From contig NC_081407.1 of assembly GCF_030272615.1 (NCBI RefSeq), forward strand, positions 316,414,456 to 316,478,455: DNA of 64,000 bases. The letters are read 5' to 3'. This DNA comes from Cryptomeria japonica (lineage: Eukaryota > Streptophyta > Pinopsida > Cupressales > Cupressaceae). The translations under genes were made by a program, and so were the position numbers. The notes under the pieces are model-generated. The model saw only the letters and a program-made list of their open reading frames with translations, was not told the origin of the DNA and made no database searches. Shown piece after piece: positions 11,070 through 23,245 of this stretch (positions within the stretch are counted from its first letter, which is position 1; each line of letters begins with the position of its first letter).

Positions 11070-12182
11070 TGATGGATTTGAAAAGCACTAAGAGGGGGGG
11101 GGGGGGGTGAATCAATGACACTAAAACAAACACAACTTCAAAAACTAACTGGTAGATGAACTTAACCAAGCATTTAAACAAAATACATGATATCCAAAAT
11201 GAAATAACAACATCCACATAAAGTAGAACATCCACCATAACACAAGTGTTTATACGTGGAAAACCCAAATAGGTAAAACCACGATGAGATGGAACTCACA
11301 AGTTAACTATCTGCAGTAATAGATAACTGACTGGTTAAGGTCTTACAAAGTGCTCTACTAGGAGTGAATCTTGTTAGAGATCCCAAGCTTGATTAGAAGT
11401 TTATACCCTATTAAGAGTAACCTCGCTGGAGGACTTGAGAATCCAAACTTATGGATCACATTGTTAGAGGATTTGTACAATGAAGCTTATTAGAGCTTAC
11501 CCGATTAGGGGATTTGAATTTGTTGTAATGATTAGAAAACAACAAGAAAGGTTTGATTTGTTTTGAGTAGCACAAGACTTTGCTTGATCAAATCATTCTA
11601 AGTACATTCAACACTGCTCTTCATCTTAACACTTATCACTCTTCAACAAAATCTTTCACTCTTTATGCATATTAGTATTTGCATAAAATCCTCTCATATA
11701 TCAGTTCACACCTCCTCTAAATGATTCTCTAAGATGTCTTTAAATAGACATACAAATCATATGTTGACCATAGGAATTCAAAACACAATTTTCTAGGTGC
11801 ATTGTATCTACACAAGTAAACATATCTCATCACAAAAATGACCGTCAAGAAAATGGTGCTGGTAACTCATCACAAAATCAGATACTGGTTAGAACAGTCA
11901 ATACCAGTTGGAACAAAACATGTGAACCGTTGTCCTGGAATCTTCTGTTTGATCTACATCTTTGTTATCATCTTTATTTTGATGCCGACTTAATGTAACC
12001 ATGAGTTATCTCTTAAGCACATATCGGTTGACACAGAGTACCTGTTATAGATAGACCTTAAACATACAAGTTAATAGTGTAAACCAATGAAGTTACATCG
12101 GTAGTCAATGTAATCATGTGTGTGTGAGAGTGTTTCATCAATGACAAGTGATGAATACATTACAATCATCATCAAGCCAACA
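11070..12182 (-). repeat. solo LTR with target-site duplication TTACC
   Basis: The LTR reads TGATGGATTTG at its left end and ends AAGCCAACA. It is bounded by TTACC at 11065-11069 and at 12183-12187, a perfect 5-bp duplication. Inside are a 14-base G-run at 11094-11107, GGTGAATCA, the complement of the CACCGTGG block near 11256-11286 and GATTAGGGGATTTG-type motifs. The element read in its own sense lies on the minus strand. Gag and pol are absent, so this is a solo LTR from unequal homologous recombination. Confidence 0.8.
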
Positions 12183-12187
12183 TTACC

Positions 12188-13984
12188 ATCTCATTCCTTC
12201 GAAGTGGCCTCATTTCTTCTTCTTTCATCTATAATACAAATTTGTCGCTCTTTCTATGCAAGGTGCACAAACGAAGTAAGAAAGATTCAATTGATAGGAT
12301 GCCTTTATATAGGGTACCCTAGGTAAATTACCAATTAGGCCAACCTCCAATAGTCACATTGAGGCACAGGGATCAAAATACATCGGGAGGGAAAAGTGCC
12401 TAGTCCTATTTAAATTAGGGCCCATTTAAGGGGGACCATGGTGCCCAGGGTGCCCTGGTCCAAATAGGGGCACCCCAAGTGCTCTTTTCCTCCCAAAACA
12501 GGGCAAACAAGGTGGCAAACAAGAGGGCAAGGTCCCAGGATGGTGTCCACACAACCATGTACCAAGGTGACATTAGGTTTGGAGTAAAATGGGCCAAAAC
12601 GAACTTAGGGGAGAATTAGGATGGGACACTCTAAAGTAGGGGCACAAGAAAGAGGTGTGAATTGTATCAGTTACAATTTATGATGCTAAAATAACTAATT
12701 AAATTAATAAAGTAATAATACTTACTATAGAGTAATAAAATATAATAAAGATCTTACTAAAAAAAATTAATATCATAGCCAAACAGTCATTTACATGGAA
12801 AGTGAGAGAGAGTTTGATGTAATAAGTTGATGTTTTTCTTCCAAATAAAGAGTTGTAGCCAAAGAATAGAAAAAATACTCTTAGAAGGCTTCAACTCCAA
12901 GCCCAATAGCATCATGCACATCATTGAAGATGTGAGTGTTTGATAATCAATGGTTATTAGTGAGAAAATTGAAGAAAAATATCCATTCATTGCCAAAGTT
13001 TGAAGCATCACACAACTTAAAAACCTATTGCAAAGATTACAAAGTTACAAAGATATTTCTCAGCATGAGCAACTATAGTCTAAGGCTTTCTAGGGGTCCT
13101 TAATACAAGCTCAATCCATTCAATAAAAAATAGAAGTACATATTAAATATGTAGTAGTAAGATAGCTACAACATTAATGATGAACAGTAGAAATAAGGAT
13201 AAGGTTACCTAAAGATAAGGTTGTTGTTAATGGCATGGATGACAAAAGTAATTACTTTGTTAGCTAGAGATGGTGACAGGTCCTCTATATGTACTGACAG
13301 TTATGACAATAATTATTTTACATGTTCTAACAAGAAGGAACACATGTATGAGCACAATCGTTACTGGGAACTGCACCATATCTTCCTATCCAGAGCTTCA
13401 CGTCCATTGGCCATTCAGCTCAGCCCCTCCTACATTGTGAATTCTATGAGAAGGAAAATTTTGGTATTGCTCTCTTTCCTTCCTATTTCACAGCTCTCCC
13501 CTTTCCTTTCATGGTCTCCATGCCCTTTTCTATCGTTGTGTGTGTCATCCCTATAAGTGAAACTAATGCCTATTGTAGAGGGAAAAGTACTTATGAATGC
13601 AATAGAAAATTTTGTGAAGAAAAACATGCAACAATACTATAAAAATATACTCATAAAAAAAGGCATTGTAACTAATGTTTGCATGCTAAACCATTATTTT
13701 CCACTCGCTTGGTAATTCATTAACATAGCTCCACTTCAAATTTGTAACTACAAGTCTATATTTAGTATCCTTTGAAAAAATCCAATTTTTTTGTACGTGA
13801 TGGTTGAAAAGGCTTTGTTTTCATATTAATTTTTTCTATTTTTAAATATTTCTCTAAACGTTTGTATTATCACCAACACATGCTTAAAAAAATAAGCACC
13901 CCCTTACATTGATTCAATCTACTCTAAAAGAAACATTATTTATTTATTATAACTTTCCTTATGTGGAAAAGAAATAGTTCTTAA
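12188..13984. other. no supportable gene; intergenic or unrecognised repeat
   Basis: A stretch rich in GGG/CCC words (about 12410-12560, with GTGCCC..GGGTGCCCTGG) differs in composition from its AT-rich surroundings and may be part of an unrecognised repeat. The 111-residue open frame at 13221-13556 has no recognised domain and no visible start or splice context. Otherwise nothing. Confidence 0.5.
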
Positions 13985-16467
13985 TTTTTTTTATGAATAG
14001 GCAATTCCGTTAATATTTAAATAAAAGTACACTATTCACAAAAAAGTCGGGGGAGACGAGATCACCCCTCAGGAGTCAGAGGAGAAGCACCCAGAAAAGC
14101 TTTTAAACAAAAACACGGGCAACACCCGGAAGTAGAAGCAACACAAGAAAAACTCATAAGCGGCTAAAGTAGTGGTAGTGGGAGGTAGAGGAGGATCATG
14201 ATCATCCTTAGGACCCCCCACATTAGTAGGGTTGGGGTTGTCATCTAAGAGGGACCACCCTTCTTCAATTGTTGTCTCTTAATTCTCCTTATCTTTCTTG
14301 GTCAAGGAAATAGCTAGGGCCAGCTGCATGAACCCTTTGGAAGAATTGGGCTAAGCATTGATACCATTGATATCTAATCAGCCAGAACCACCACCTATAG
14401 GAAAGTATACACCTCCCATGCCCCACCCAGAGGCGGAGCCACCATGTCACAAAGAGGTGGAGCATTTCCAAATGAAATCTCGACCACCGTCAAACTGACG
14501 ATGGGGAACCTAGGCCTACGGGATCTATGAACGATGAGCAGAGGAGCTACGACTGTGTCACTAGCCACATGGCAAAGAGCAGTCACGAGAGGTAGAAAGG
14601 TTTGAAGGAACCCTAGCAAATGTACTAGGGGCATTTCCCCAATGACTAAGAAGCACTTGGAGGTGGACCACCTCAAGTGCAACTTGGTTGGCTTGCACTT
14701 GAATATGAAGCATCACATTATTACAAACACAAGCTTTAGTATAAAGAAAGATACAAATATCAATAGAGTCGTGAGAAAAAAAATAGCATTTCTATACTTC
14801 CATAACTAAAGAGGATTTCTACCCTAAAAGCATGCCAATTTGAGGGAATCCCCTAGAAGAGCCATATACCAAGAGAAGGGTTCATATTGAAAAACGCTTA
14901 AGAAAATTATGAATCCAATTCCACAAATGCTAAGCCTGGTGGTAGAACCAAAAAATATGGGTGAAATTTTTTGGTTACACACAAAATGGGTAATAGGGAT
15001 CATGAACTCCCAAATGTCTCAGTCAAGCACCTAGCAACAAGCCTTGGAAAAGAATACAACAAGCAAAATGAGCCAGCTTGGGCTCAATAATGGGAAACCA
15101 TATAGTTTGAAATTTGTGATGCTGTGTGTGTTGTGACGATTGCAAGTACCATCAGAGATTCAAAGTTGGGACAATAGGCAAATGAGGTACAAGCCAATAG
15201 TAACCCAGCCTCGGCTTGTAGTTGCAGAAGGGAGTGTTGGAAAACCAATTCCAATATTTCCACTAGAGTTTGATAGAATGAATGTCAAGCTTGTGTAGCA
15301 TATTTAGAGGCAAAGACAACACAACAAGGTGAAATATCTATCAATTTGGCTGGGTGAGATGAAACTAGACTTACATATCCTTCCAAGAGCGGATATTCAT
15401 AATAGCTCTGGAAAAAAGATCCCTAGGGGTGCAAATGTTTCGCTTATGAAAGCGTAGAGCACTAACCCTAGAGATACGGGCTAAAGGAATCCATTGAATC
15501 TAAATGATCAACAACCACCAAATATTATGTTGATTGAAAGAAAGACCATCCCTGAATTCAACACCATCCCAACAAAGCTAGGGTTTGATGACTTCCCAAG
15601 CATGCCAACTGATTTTGGCAACAAAAGTGCCTTGAATGCGCATATCATCTTTCATGACAAGGACGGTTTGAAAACCAATCCCCTTCCAAGAAGGCCTATT
15701 GGCCAGATATCTGACATAAATGCAATGTCTGAGAAGAATTTTCTAAGCCTCGTCACCATCAATGGCCCTAATGACCCATTTACCACAATGGGAAAGACCT
15801 TGCTTTTGGGTAGAAAGAAAGTAGAACCCTCCTAACTCCCCGGGAAGACAACAATATTCCTAGGCAACTCCGTGAAAGCCATGATGATCAGCTTGTTGAA
15901 GCCCACAAAAAATATTGAAGAAGCTTCTCGAGTTTGTTATAAGAAGTTTTTGAGGGGGGTCAACAAAAGGAATAGTAGGCATGGGTAGCAACAATAATTT
16001 AACAAATCTAGAACTAACTAGCCAATGAGAGTGGCTTAGTAATCTAGAAAGACAATTTATTTTCAATTCTAGCGAGAACTACATTCCAAAGATCCATAAG
16101 GGATCCCTAGAAGGAAAAGGATATTGCGCAAAAATCTAAAGATTTCCCCATGTTGAAACCATTTCCACCCATATTGGAGAATACAAAGAGGAGTCAAGAG
16201 AAAGAATTAACTATAACATTAGGTTTTGTGCCATTGAATTGCCAACCTAAAAGCCAAACAAAAAGCATCAAGGCATTGAAGAGCCTCATGAACATTATCT
16301 TCATTCTCAATAAGAGTGAGGAAGGAATCATCTACAAAATTCCCATTGACAAGCTAAGAAGGCAACTCAAGCAAGGAAATCTCCCTGTGCACCCAGTAGA
16401 AATGATAGTTGTGAGAAGGTAGCCAAAACCTTTAGCAACCAACACATACAAAGAGGGAGCTAATAGG
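13985..16467 (-). pseudogene. LINE 3' part: end of RT, zf-RVT-like region and tail
   Basis: This continues the LINE beyond the copia insertion. Translating the minus strand from about 16460 gives broken fragments of the RT thumb and connection. At 14700-15000 there are fragments with the look of the zinc-binding region at the end of plant L1 RTs. The last 400 bases are 3' UTR-like, ending in TTTAAATATTAACGG and an eight-base oligo-A. It carries many stops. Assignment rests on continuity with the well-marked 5' part and the matching target-site duplication of the inserted element. Confidence 0.65.
16463..16467. repeat. target-site duplication of element C (left copy)
   Basis: ATAGG here and ATAGG at 31047-31051 flank element C exactly, as expected for a 5-bp staggered cut by a copia integrase. 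Confidence 0.85.
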
Positions 16468-17903
16468 TGATGAATAATGATGAACAACAAATGCCTAACT
16501 GGTACTGAGAGGGGGGGTGAATCAGTACATACAAAAACTTCTCAGCAACTTATCAAGTTAAAACAATGCTAATCAGTTGTCTTCATTACTGAACTTAACC
16601 ATGGCAATACTGGTTAAACACAGTAAGACTTCAGACAACATAAACTGGTAAATTGAATACTTCAAATACATTCAATACTTGATAACTACTTCACCCATAA
16701 ACATATGCATGTGGTATATCAGCAATACCATAACCATTAGCCCTGCATGCATAATCACTTAAACAAAGAATGCTTAATCATCACATGAAAAATGCACAAC
16801 TCATGACACACAGATTTTTCACGTGGAAACCCAAATGGGAAAAACCACGGTGGGGATGAATACCCACAAGCTTGTTTTGAACTCTTTTGAAGCTCGCTCT
16901 GTTAGGAGCCTAGTCCGGTTAAAGACTTTACAATAAGGTTCTGCTAGGGACCGATCCTGTTAAAGATCACCCGGTTAATGGATGGCTATATACCTTGTTA
17001 AAGGTTGAAACCCTATTAAAGGTTACCTTGCTAGAGGATTTAAAGAACTCAATGAACTTGAGTCACCTAGTTAGAGGATTTATAGTAAACCTACTAAAGC
17101 TACCCGACAAATGGATTTTACTTCTATTGAAATGGTTAGAAGACAACGGGTAAAACTCTGATCTGATAACAGCACTATATGCTAAGGTAGATCCTTTTCA
17201 GTTCATCTACTCTGCAATCACACTCTGCAGTTTTCACTCACTGGTTCGGCAAGTATCTCATCACTCGGATACATACACAACTTTTGCCAACAACTTACAA
17301 TAACAAACATCATCGACCTTATAGACAATAATTAGGTCAGCAACATAAACCCTAAACCCTAAGCATTTAGGTTTACTATTACAAGCGGTCCAATCCAAGC
17401 CGTCCAAACACTTTTCATAGAATGAAACAATCTTAAACATATCACAAGTCATTTTGCATCGTCCATTTTTCATCGCACATAGAAATCAGTAACCCGTCAT
17501 GCTTTCTTCTCATACCGCTAAGAAGAATGTTCATTCTCGAGGTAGACATTTAATGCAGTTGATCTTCATATGCAAGATCCTCAAGGAAATCCTTCACATG
17601 CACAAAATTGCATGGCATCTCGATCTCGTCCTTATTTCTTAGCTAACTCATCACAAAGTATCATCGGTTGCATCGCACAAGCTAGATTGCCAAATCGGAA
17701 ACCCTAGAGCTGAGACTACCAACTAGTAGTCACACTTAGTGAAGCCCTGACACCGGTTCACTACATCTCTCCATACCGGTTCTCCAACTTGATCATCAAT
17801 AACAACTTCTTCCAATCTTCATACCGGTTGACCTATACTTATTGACATCAATGACAACATATATTATTATCATATTATCATACCGGTTCATCATATGCCA
17901 ACA
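16468..17903 (-). repeat. 3' LTR of element C
   Basis: On the plus strand it reads TGATGAATAATGATG at the left and ends CATATGCCAACA. In element sense it is TGTTGGCATATG...CATCA. It holds a G-tract with GTGAATCAG at 16511-16525, the complement of CACCGTGG near 16836-16852, GTTAAAGATCACCCGGTTAA-type periodic motifs to about 17110, and TTGACATCAATGACAA at 17842. Length 1436 bp. The 5' LTR without its insertion is 1412 bp. Confidence 0.9.
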
Positions 17904-17918
17904 ATCTCCCCCTTTGGC
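17904..17918 (-). promoter_or_regulatory. polypurine tract of element C
   Basis: The plus strand reads ATCTCCCCCTTTGGC directly after the LTR end, the complement of a CCAAAGGGGGAGAT tract. Two more boxes of this type occur before the end of pol, at 18034-18044 and 18103-18113. Confidence 0.75.
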
Positions 17919-18180
17919 ATTGATGGCAATGCTTACTTAGTGTAGCATTGCAAAAAAAAAAATCATAGACCAGTGCAACTAAAATATCTTCATCAGATAT
18001 CATACATTAGATATCTTCTCCCCTATCTCATATCTTCTCCCCCTTTGACAACAATGCCAAAGTGGAGGCACAAGCTCCCATATTCCACTATGTTTCTCCC
18101 CCTATGGAGTAGCATCCTTCAACACATCAATCCTAAAAGATTTATCACTATAATACATGACTGATGTGGAGCACACATCT

Positions 18181-21100
18181 TTAGTTTACTTCCTGAAGGG
18201 GCAACACCCCTAATTCGCCTCTCAAATAGGTAAATGTAGTCTTCGGTAAGGGCTTAGTGAATATGTTTGCTAGTTGCTCCTTACTGGAAACATGTTGTAA
18301 TACAACCTCTCTGTTTTGAACCTTCTCTCTCAAGAAATGATACTTGAGCTCAATGTGCTTAGTTCTAGCATGTAATACTGGATTCTTGGAAATATTGATT
18401 GCACTAGTATTGTCAAAAAATATACTCACCGGTTCAGATATAGGTACTTTGAAACCATCCAATACATGTTTCATCTAGATTGCCTGAGTGCAGTTCATAA
18501 ATGTTGCCACATACTCTGCTTCAGCTGTAGACTGAGAAGTACAACTCTGCTTCATACTCTTCCATGAGACTAGTCTTCCACCAAGAAAGAACACTCCACT
18601 AATTGTGCTTTTTTGGTCATCCACATTACCTCCCCAATCTGCATCAGTAAATACCTTGAGATTAAAATCACCATTGTATGGATACCACAATCCATAGTCA
18701 ACAGTACCTTTCAGGTATCTAAGAATCCTCTTGATTACTACCAAGTGGGATTCTCTTGGACTTTTCTGAAAATGAACTACTATGCCCAATGCATAAGCAA
18801 TATTGGTCTATTGTGCACCACATAGTGCAGCTTACCAATCATTGACCGATACTCCTTCTCATTCACCAACATTGAATCATCTTCCTTAGTCAGTTTACAG
18901 TCAGTAACCATCAGTGTACCAACTGGTTTTCTCTCCTCCATGCCAAAGGTCTTCAATACCTCTTTGACATACTTGGACTGGGTAATAAAGATACCCTCTT
19001 TCATTTTTTGAATCCATAAACCAATGAAGAATTTTATCTCTCCAATCAAAGACATCTCAAACTCTTTCTTCATTTCATCTGCAAAAGCATGGCTCATTTC
19101 ATCATCTCCTCCAAAGATTATGTCATCTACAAATACTTCACATATCAAAATCTGATCACCTTCATATTTCAGGTAGATATTGCTATCCTCACTTGTTCTC
19201 TAAAATCCTATTTTCATAAGATGAGAGTGTAAAAATTCATACCATGCCCTTGGTGATTATTTCAATCCATACAAGGCTTTGTGTAATCTACACACCATAT
19301 TACTATCTTCTGATAAGGTAAACCCATCTAGTTGCTCAATATACACTTCCTCTTCTAGGATTCCATTCAAGAACGCAGACTTCACATCCATTTGGTAAAC
19401 CTTAAATCCCTTGAATGTTTCAAATGCAAGTAGCATTCGAACACCTTCTAGTCTAGCCACAGGAGCAAAGGTTTCTCCATAGTCTTCTACCTCTTCCTGA
19501 GCAGATCCCTTGCATACAAGTCTTGCCTTGTTCCTCACAACTGTGCCTTCTTCATTTGGCTTATTCCTAAAGACCCATTTGGTACCTATGACATTCTTAT
19601 GTCCCGGTCTAGGTACCAAGGACCATGTTGCATTCTTTTCTATCTGGCCTAGCTCCTCTTCCATTGCCTTAATCCAGTCTTCATCTATAAGTGCTTCTAT
19701 GGAAGTCTTGGGCTCCAATTCAGAAATCATGCAAGAGTTTTCTTTCACCTTTCTTCTTGTGAGTATCCCTGCATCTTTATCTCCTATGATCTGCTTCGGA
19801 CCATTATGTAGTTTCACATATCTAGGAATGACTCTAGTTGGTTCCTCTTGCTTCTCCTCTTCTTCTTCACTTACTTCTTCTTCTTCTTCACCTACTGCAG
19901 CTTCTACCACTACAAGAACATTGAGATCTTTACTTGTTTCTTTCTTAACTGGATCCCAAAAGGCTACACCTGGTTCATCTTCCACTTCCTCGTTGTAGGT
20001 TTCCTCAGGTCCCTCAGGGGATTCATCAACCCTGACATTGATACTCTCAACAATTTTATGTGTTCTATTGTTGTAGCACTTGAGAGCTTTACTCTTAGTG
20101 GAATATCCCAGAAATATTCCTTCATCACATTTAGCATCAAACTTTCTTAGATGCTCACCTCTCTTGATGTAACACTTACTACCAAATACTTTAAAATAAC
20201 TCACAATGGGAATCTTCCCAGTCCAATACTCATAAGGGGTTTTAACTCTACCTTTCTTGATGAGTACCTGATTCATTGTATAGACTGCAGTGCTCACCGC
20301 TTCTCTCCAAAAAGTGTGAGCAACCTTTCATTGGATCATCATTATTCTAGCCACTTCAATTACAGTCATGTTATTCCTTTCTGCTATGTCATTATGTTGA
20401 GGTGTCCTTGGGGCAGACAACTGCCTCTTGATACAGCTATCTTCACAGTACTTGTTGAATTCATCAGAAGTGAATTCACCTCCTTGATTAGTTCTTAGGC
20501 ATTTCATCTTTTGACCACTTTCCTTCTCTACTAATGCTCTAAAGGCTTTGAACTTTCCAAACGCCTCAGACTTGTCTTTCAAGAATGTGACCCACATCAT
20601 TCTTGAGCAGTCATCAGTAAGAATCATGAAGTACATGTCTCCCTGAATACTTTTAGTTTTCATAGGACCACAAAAATCAATATGCACAAGATCAAGTAAG
20701 TTTTTTGCTGAAAAAGACTTACCTTTGAAAGTTGAGGAAGACATCTTCCCAAGTTGACATTCTCTACACAAAGAATTCCCCAGTTTGTTCACCAAAGGTA
20801 ATCCTCTTACTGCCTTGATCTTACTAGCCTTTACAATATTATCAAAGTTCATATGACAAAGTCTCCTATGTCATATCCAACTGTCATCAAACCTTGCCAT
20901 CAGACACTGACTTGTCTTGGCATTCAACTAAAACAAATTGCCTCTAGTCTTCTTACCGGTGGCAATAAGCTCACCACTTTTTCCAATTATACTATAGACT
21001 CCACCTTTGAACTCCAGAATGAGTCCTTTATCATTTAGCTAAGCAACACTCAACATGTTATTCTTAAGACCTTCTACCCAATAGACATCATTTGCACTGC

Positions 21101-22244
21101 TCTTTCCATTCAATGAGATGGATCCTTTTCTTTTTACCAAGCATGGTGCATCATTGCCAAATCTGACAACACCTCCACTATATTCTTCTAGAGACATAAA
21201 CTTTCTCCGATCACCAGTCATGTGGTGAGAACAACCACTATCAATAATCCACTCATTGAAGTTGTCAATGCGAGAGACAAGTTCTTTCTTGTCGGACACT
21301 TCTTCCTTTACAACTACAAACACTATGTCTTCATTCTCTTCATCCTCAGATTCTTCATCAGTAACACCTTCATCCACTGCAACAAGACAATTTCTTCTAT
21401 TTCCTCCTATATACTTTCTAAACCTCTCCGATTTATCCTTATTGTCATTGTTAGGACAGTTAACAGCTATATGTCCTATCTTATTGCAGGAAAAACATTT
21501 TAAAGGAAGCTTACCTCTGTATTTTCTAGTGCCTTTTGGAAGTCTCTTGGCAAGAAGAGCTTCAAACTCCATCAGAATCTCTTCATCATCCATACCTCTG
21601 CTTTGCATGGATTCATAACTGGTACTTACTTCTTTTCCTTTTCTGGTTGGTGCAACAGATGCTCTAAAAGATGACTTAGTCTTCTGAGCACTGCCATCAT
21701 AGCTATTCAACTCATATGTAGTCAACTTTACAATGATAGAGTCTAAGGATACCTTGGTTTTGTCAATAGACCTTAGTTCCTGAATAGTAGCAACTCTGAT
21801 TGCATAAACCAGTAATAGTGATCTCAAAACTTTACTAACAACGGTGGCATCATCGATTGTTCCACCAGTGCTCTTGATATCTCCAACAACACTTGATCCT
21901 TATGCCATATTGCTAAATGGTTCACCTTCAACCATCCTCATGTCTTCAAATTTTCCTTTAAGGCTCTCTTCCTTAGCTTGCTTGACATGCTCATCACCGC
22001 CATAAATAGTTTCCATTGTGTCCCATACATCCTTAGGATTTTCCTTATCTTGTGCATCAATGAACTCGGTATCAGACAAATGGCTAATAAGGGCTTCCAT
22101 GACTTGCCTATTTTCTTTTATCTCTCTTTTCTGATCATCGGTTAGAGTGCCAGTGTTGAGCACCCAAACTCTTGATATAGATCTTCATTCTGTCCTTCCA
22201 TATTTTGAAGTTATCTCTAACTTAGGACCTTCCCTCTTCATCAT
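18181..22244 (-). pseudogene. copia gag-pol remnant of element C
   Basis: Gag starts at the ATGATG whose first codon begins at 22244, but the frame shifts within about 40 bases. From 22163 to about 18790 the frame is constant except for stops, for instance TAG at 21041-21039. A second frameshift lies near 18785. In order: gag helices, a zinc knuckle CFSCNKIGHIAVNC (near 21480), protease WIIDSGCSHHMTGD (near 21240), integrase with HIDFCGP and a changed core LRTNQGGEF (Asp to Asn at a catalytic position), RT with FVDDIIFGG (near 19125), and RNase H ending LANIFTKPLP. Loss of the integrase Asp and the frame breaks make it non-functional. Confidence 0.9.
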
Positions 22245-22301
22245 TAAGGCAGGATCTTTTACCTCAAACAGTTAAGCTTATATCACCGAGGACCTGGAGT
22301 T

Positions 22302-22313
22302 TCTCTGATACCA
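22302..22313 (-). promoter_or_regulatory. primer-binding site of element C
   Basis: In element sense TGGTATCAGAGA lies two bases after the 5' LTR. Eleven of twelve bases match the TGGTATCAGAGC complement of the 3' end of plant initiator tRNA-Met, the usual primer of copia elements. Confidence 0.8.
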
Positions 22314-22315
22314 AT

Positions 22316-23245
22316 TGATGAATAATGATGAACAACAAATACCCTAACTGGTACTAAGAGGAGGGGTGAATCGATACATACAAAAACTTCTCAGCAATTT
22401 ATCAAGTTAAAGCAATGCTAATCGGTTGTCTTCATTACTGAACTTAACCATGACAATACCAGTTAAACACAGTAAGACTTTAGACAACATAAACTGGTAA
22501 AACTAAATACTTCAAATACATTCAATACTTGAGCACTACTTCACCCATAAACATATACATGTGGTATATCAGCAATACCATAACCATTAGCTTTGCATGC
22601 ATAATCACTTAAACAAAAGAATGTTTAATCATCACATGAAAAATGCACAACTCATGACACACAATTTTTTCACGTGGAAACCCAAATGGGGAAAACCACG
22701 GTGGGGATGAATACCCACAAGCTTGTTTTGAACTATTTTGAAGCTCACTCTGTTAGGAGCCTAGTCCGGTTAAAGACTTTACAATAAGGTTCTGCTAGGA
22801 ACCGATCCTATTAAAGATCACCCGGTTAAGGGATTGCTATATACCCTGTTAAAGGTTGAAACTCTGTTAAAGGTTACCTTGCTAGAGGATTTAAAGAACT
22901 CAATAAACTTGAGTCACGGGTTAGAGGATTTACAGTAAGCCTGTTAAAGCTACCCGGCAAAGGGATTTTCCTTCTGTTGAAATGGTTAGAAGGCAACAGG
23001 TAAAACTCTGATATGATAACAACACTATATGCTAAGGCAGATCCTTTTCAGTTCCTCTACTCTGTAATCACACTCTGTAGTTTTCACTCACTAGTCTGGC
23101 AAGTATCTCATCACTCGGATACATACACAACTTTTGCCAACAACTTACAATAAAAAACATCATTGACCTTATAGACAACAATTAGGTCGGTAAAATAAAC
23201 CCTAAACCCTAAGCATTTAGGTTTACTATTACAAGCGGTCCAATC
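22316..23245 (-). repeat. 5' LTR of element C, first segment
   Basis: Nearly collinear with the 3' LTR from TGATGAATAATG onward, including GGTGAATCGATAC, the complement of CACCGTGG near 22695-22704 and the GTTAAAGATCACCCGG motifs. It stops at the CAATC duplication where element B is inserted and resumes at 30565. Confidence 0.88.
23241..23245. repeat. target-site duplication of element B (left copy)
   Basis: CAATC here and CAATC at 30560-30564 flank element B. The uninterrupted 3' LTR of C has a single CAATC at the corresponding place (about 17391-17395), which confirms the insertion point. Confidence 0.88.

Noticed and set aside
13221-13556. 111-residue open frame
   Set aside because: No recognisable domain, overlapped by another frame on the minus strand, no gene-like context.
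19510-21618. Plus-strand open frames up to 162 residues opposite element C gag-pol
   Set aside because: Antisense shadows of the minus-strand retrotransposon frame; Ser-rich stretches mirror its acidic linker.
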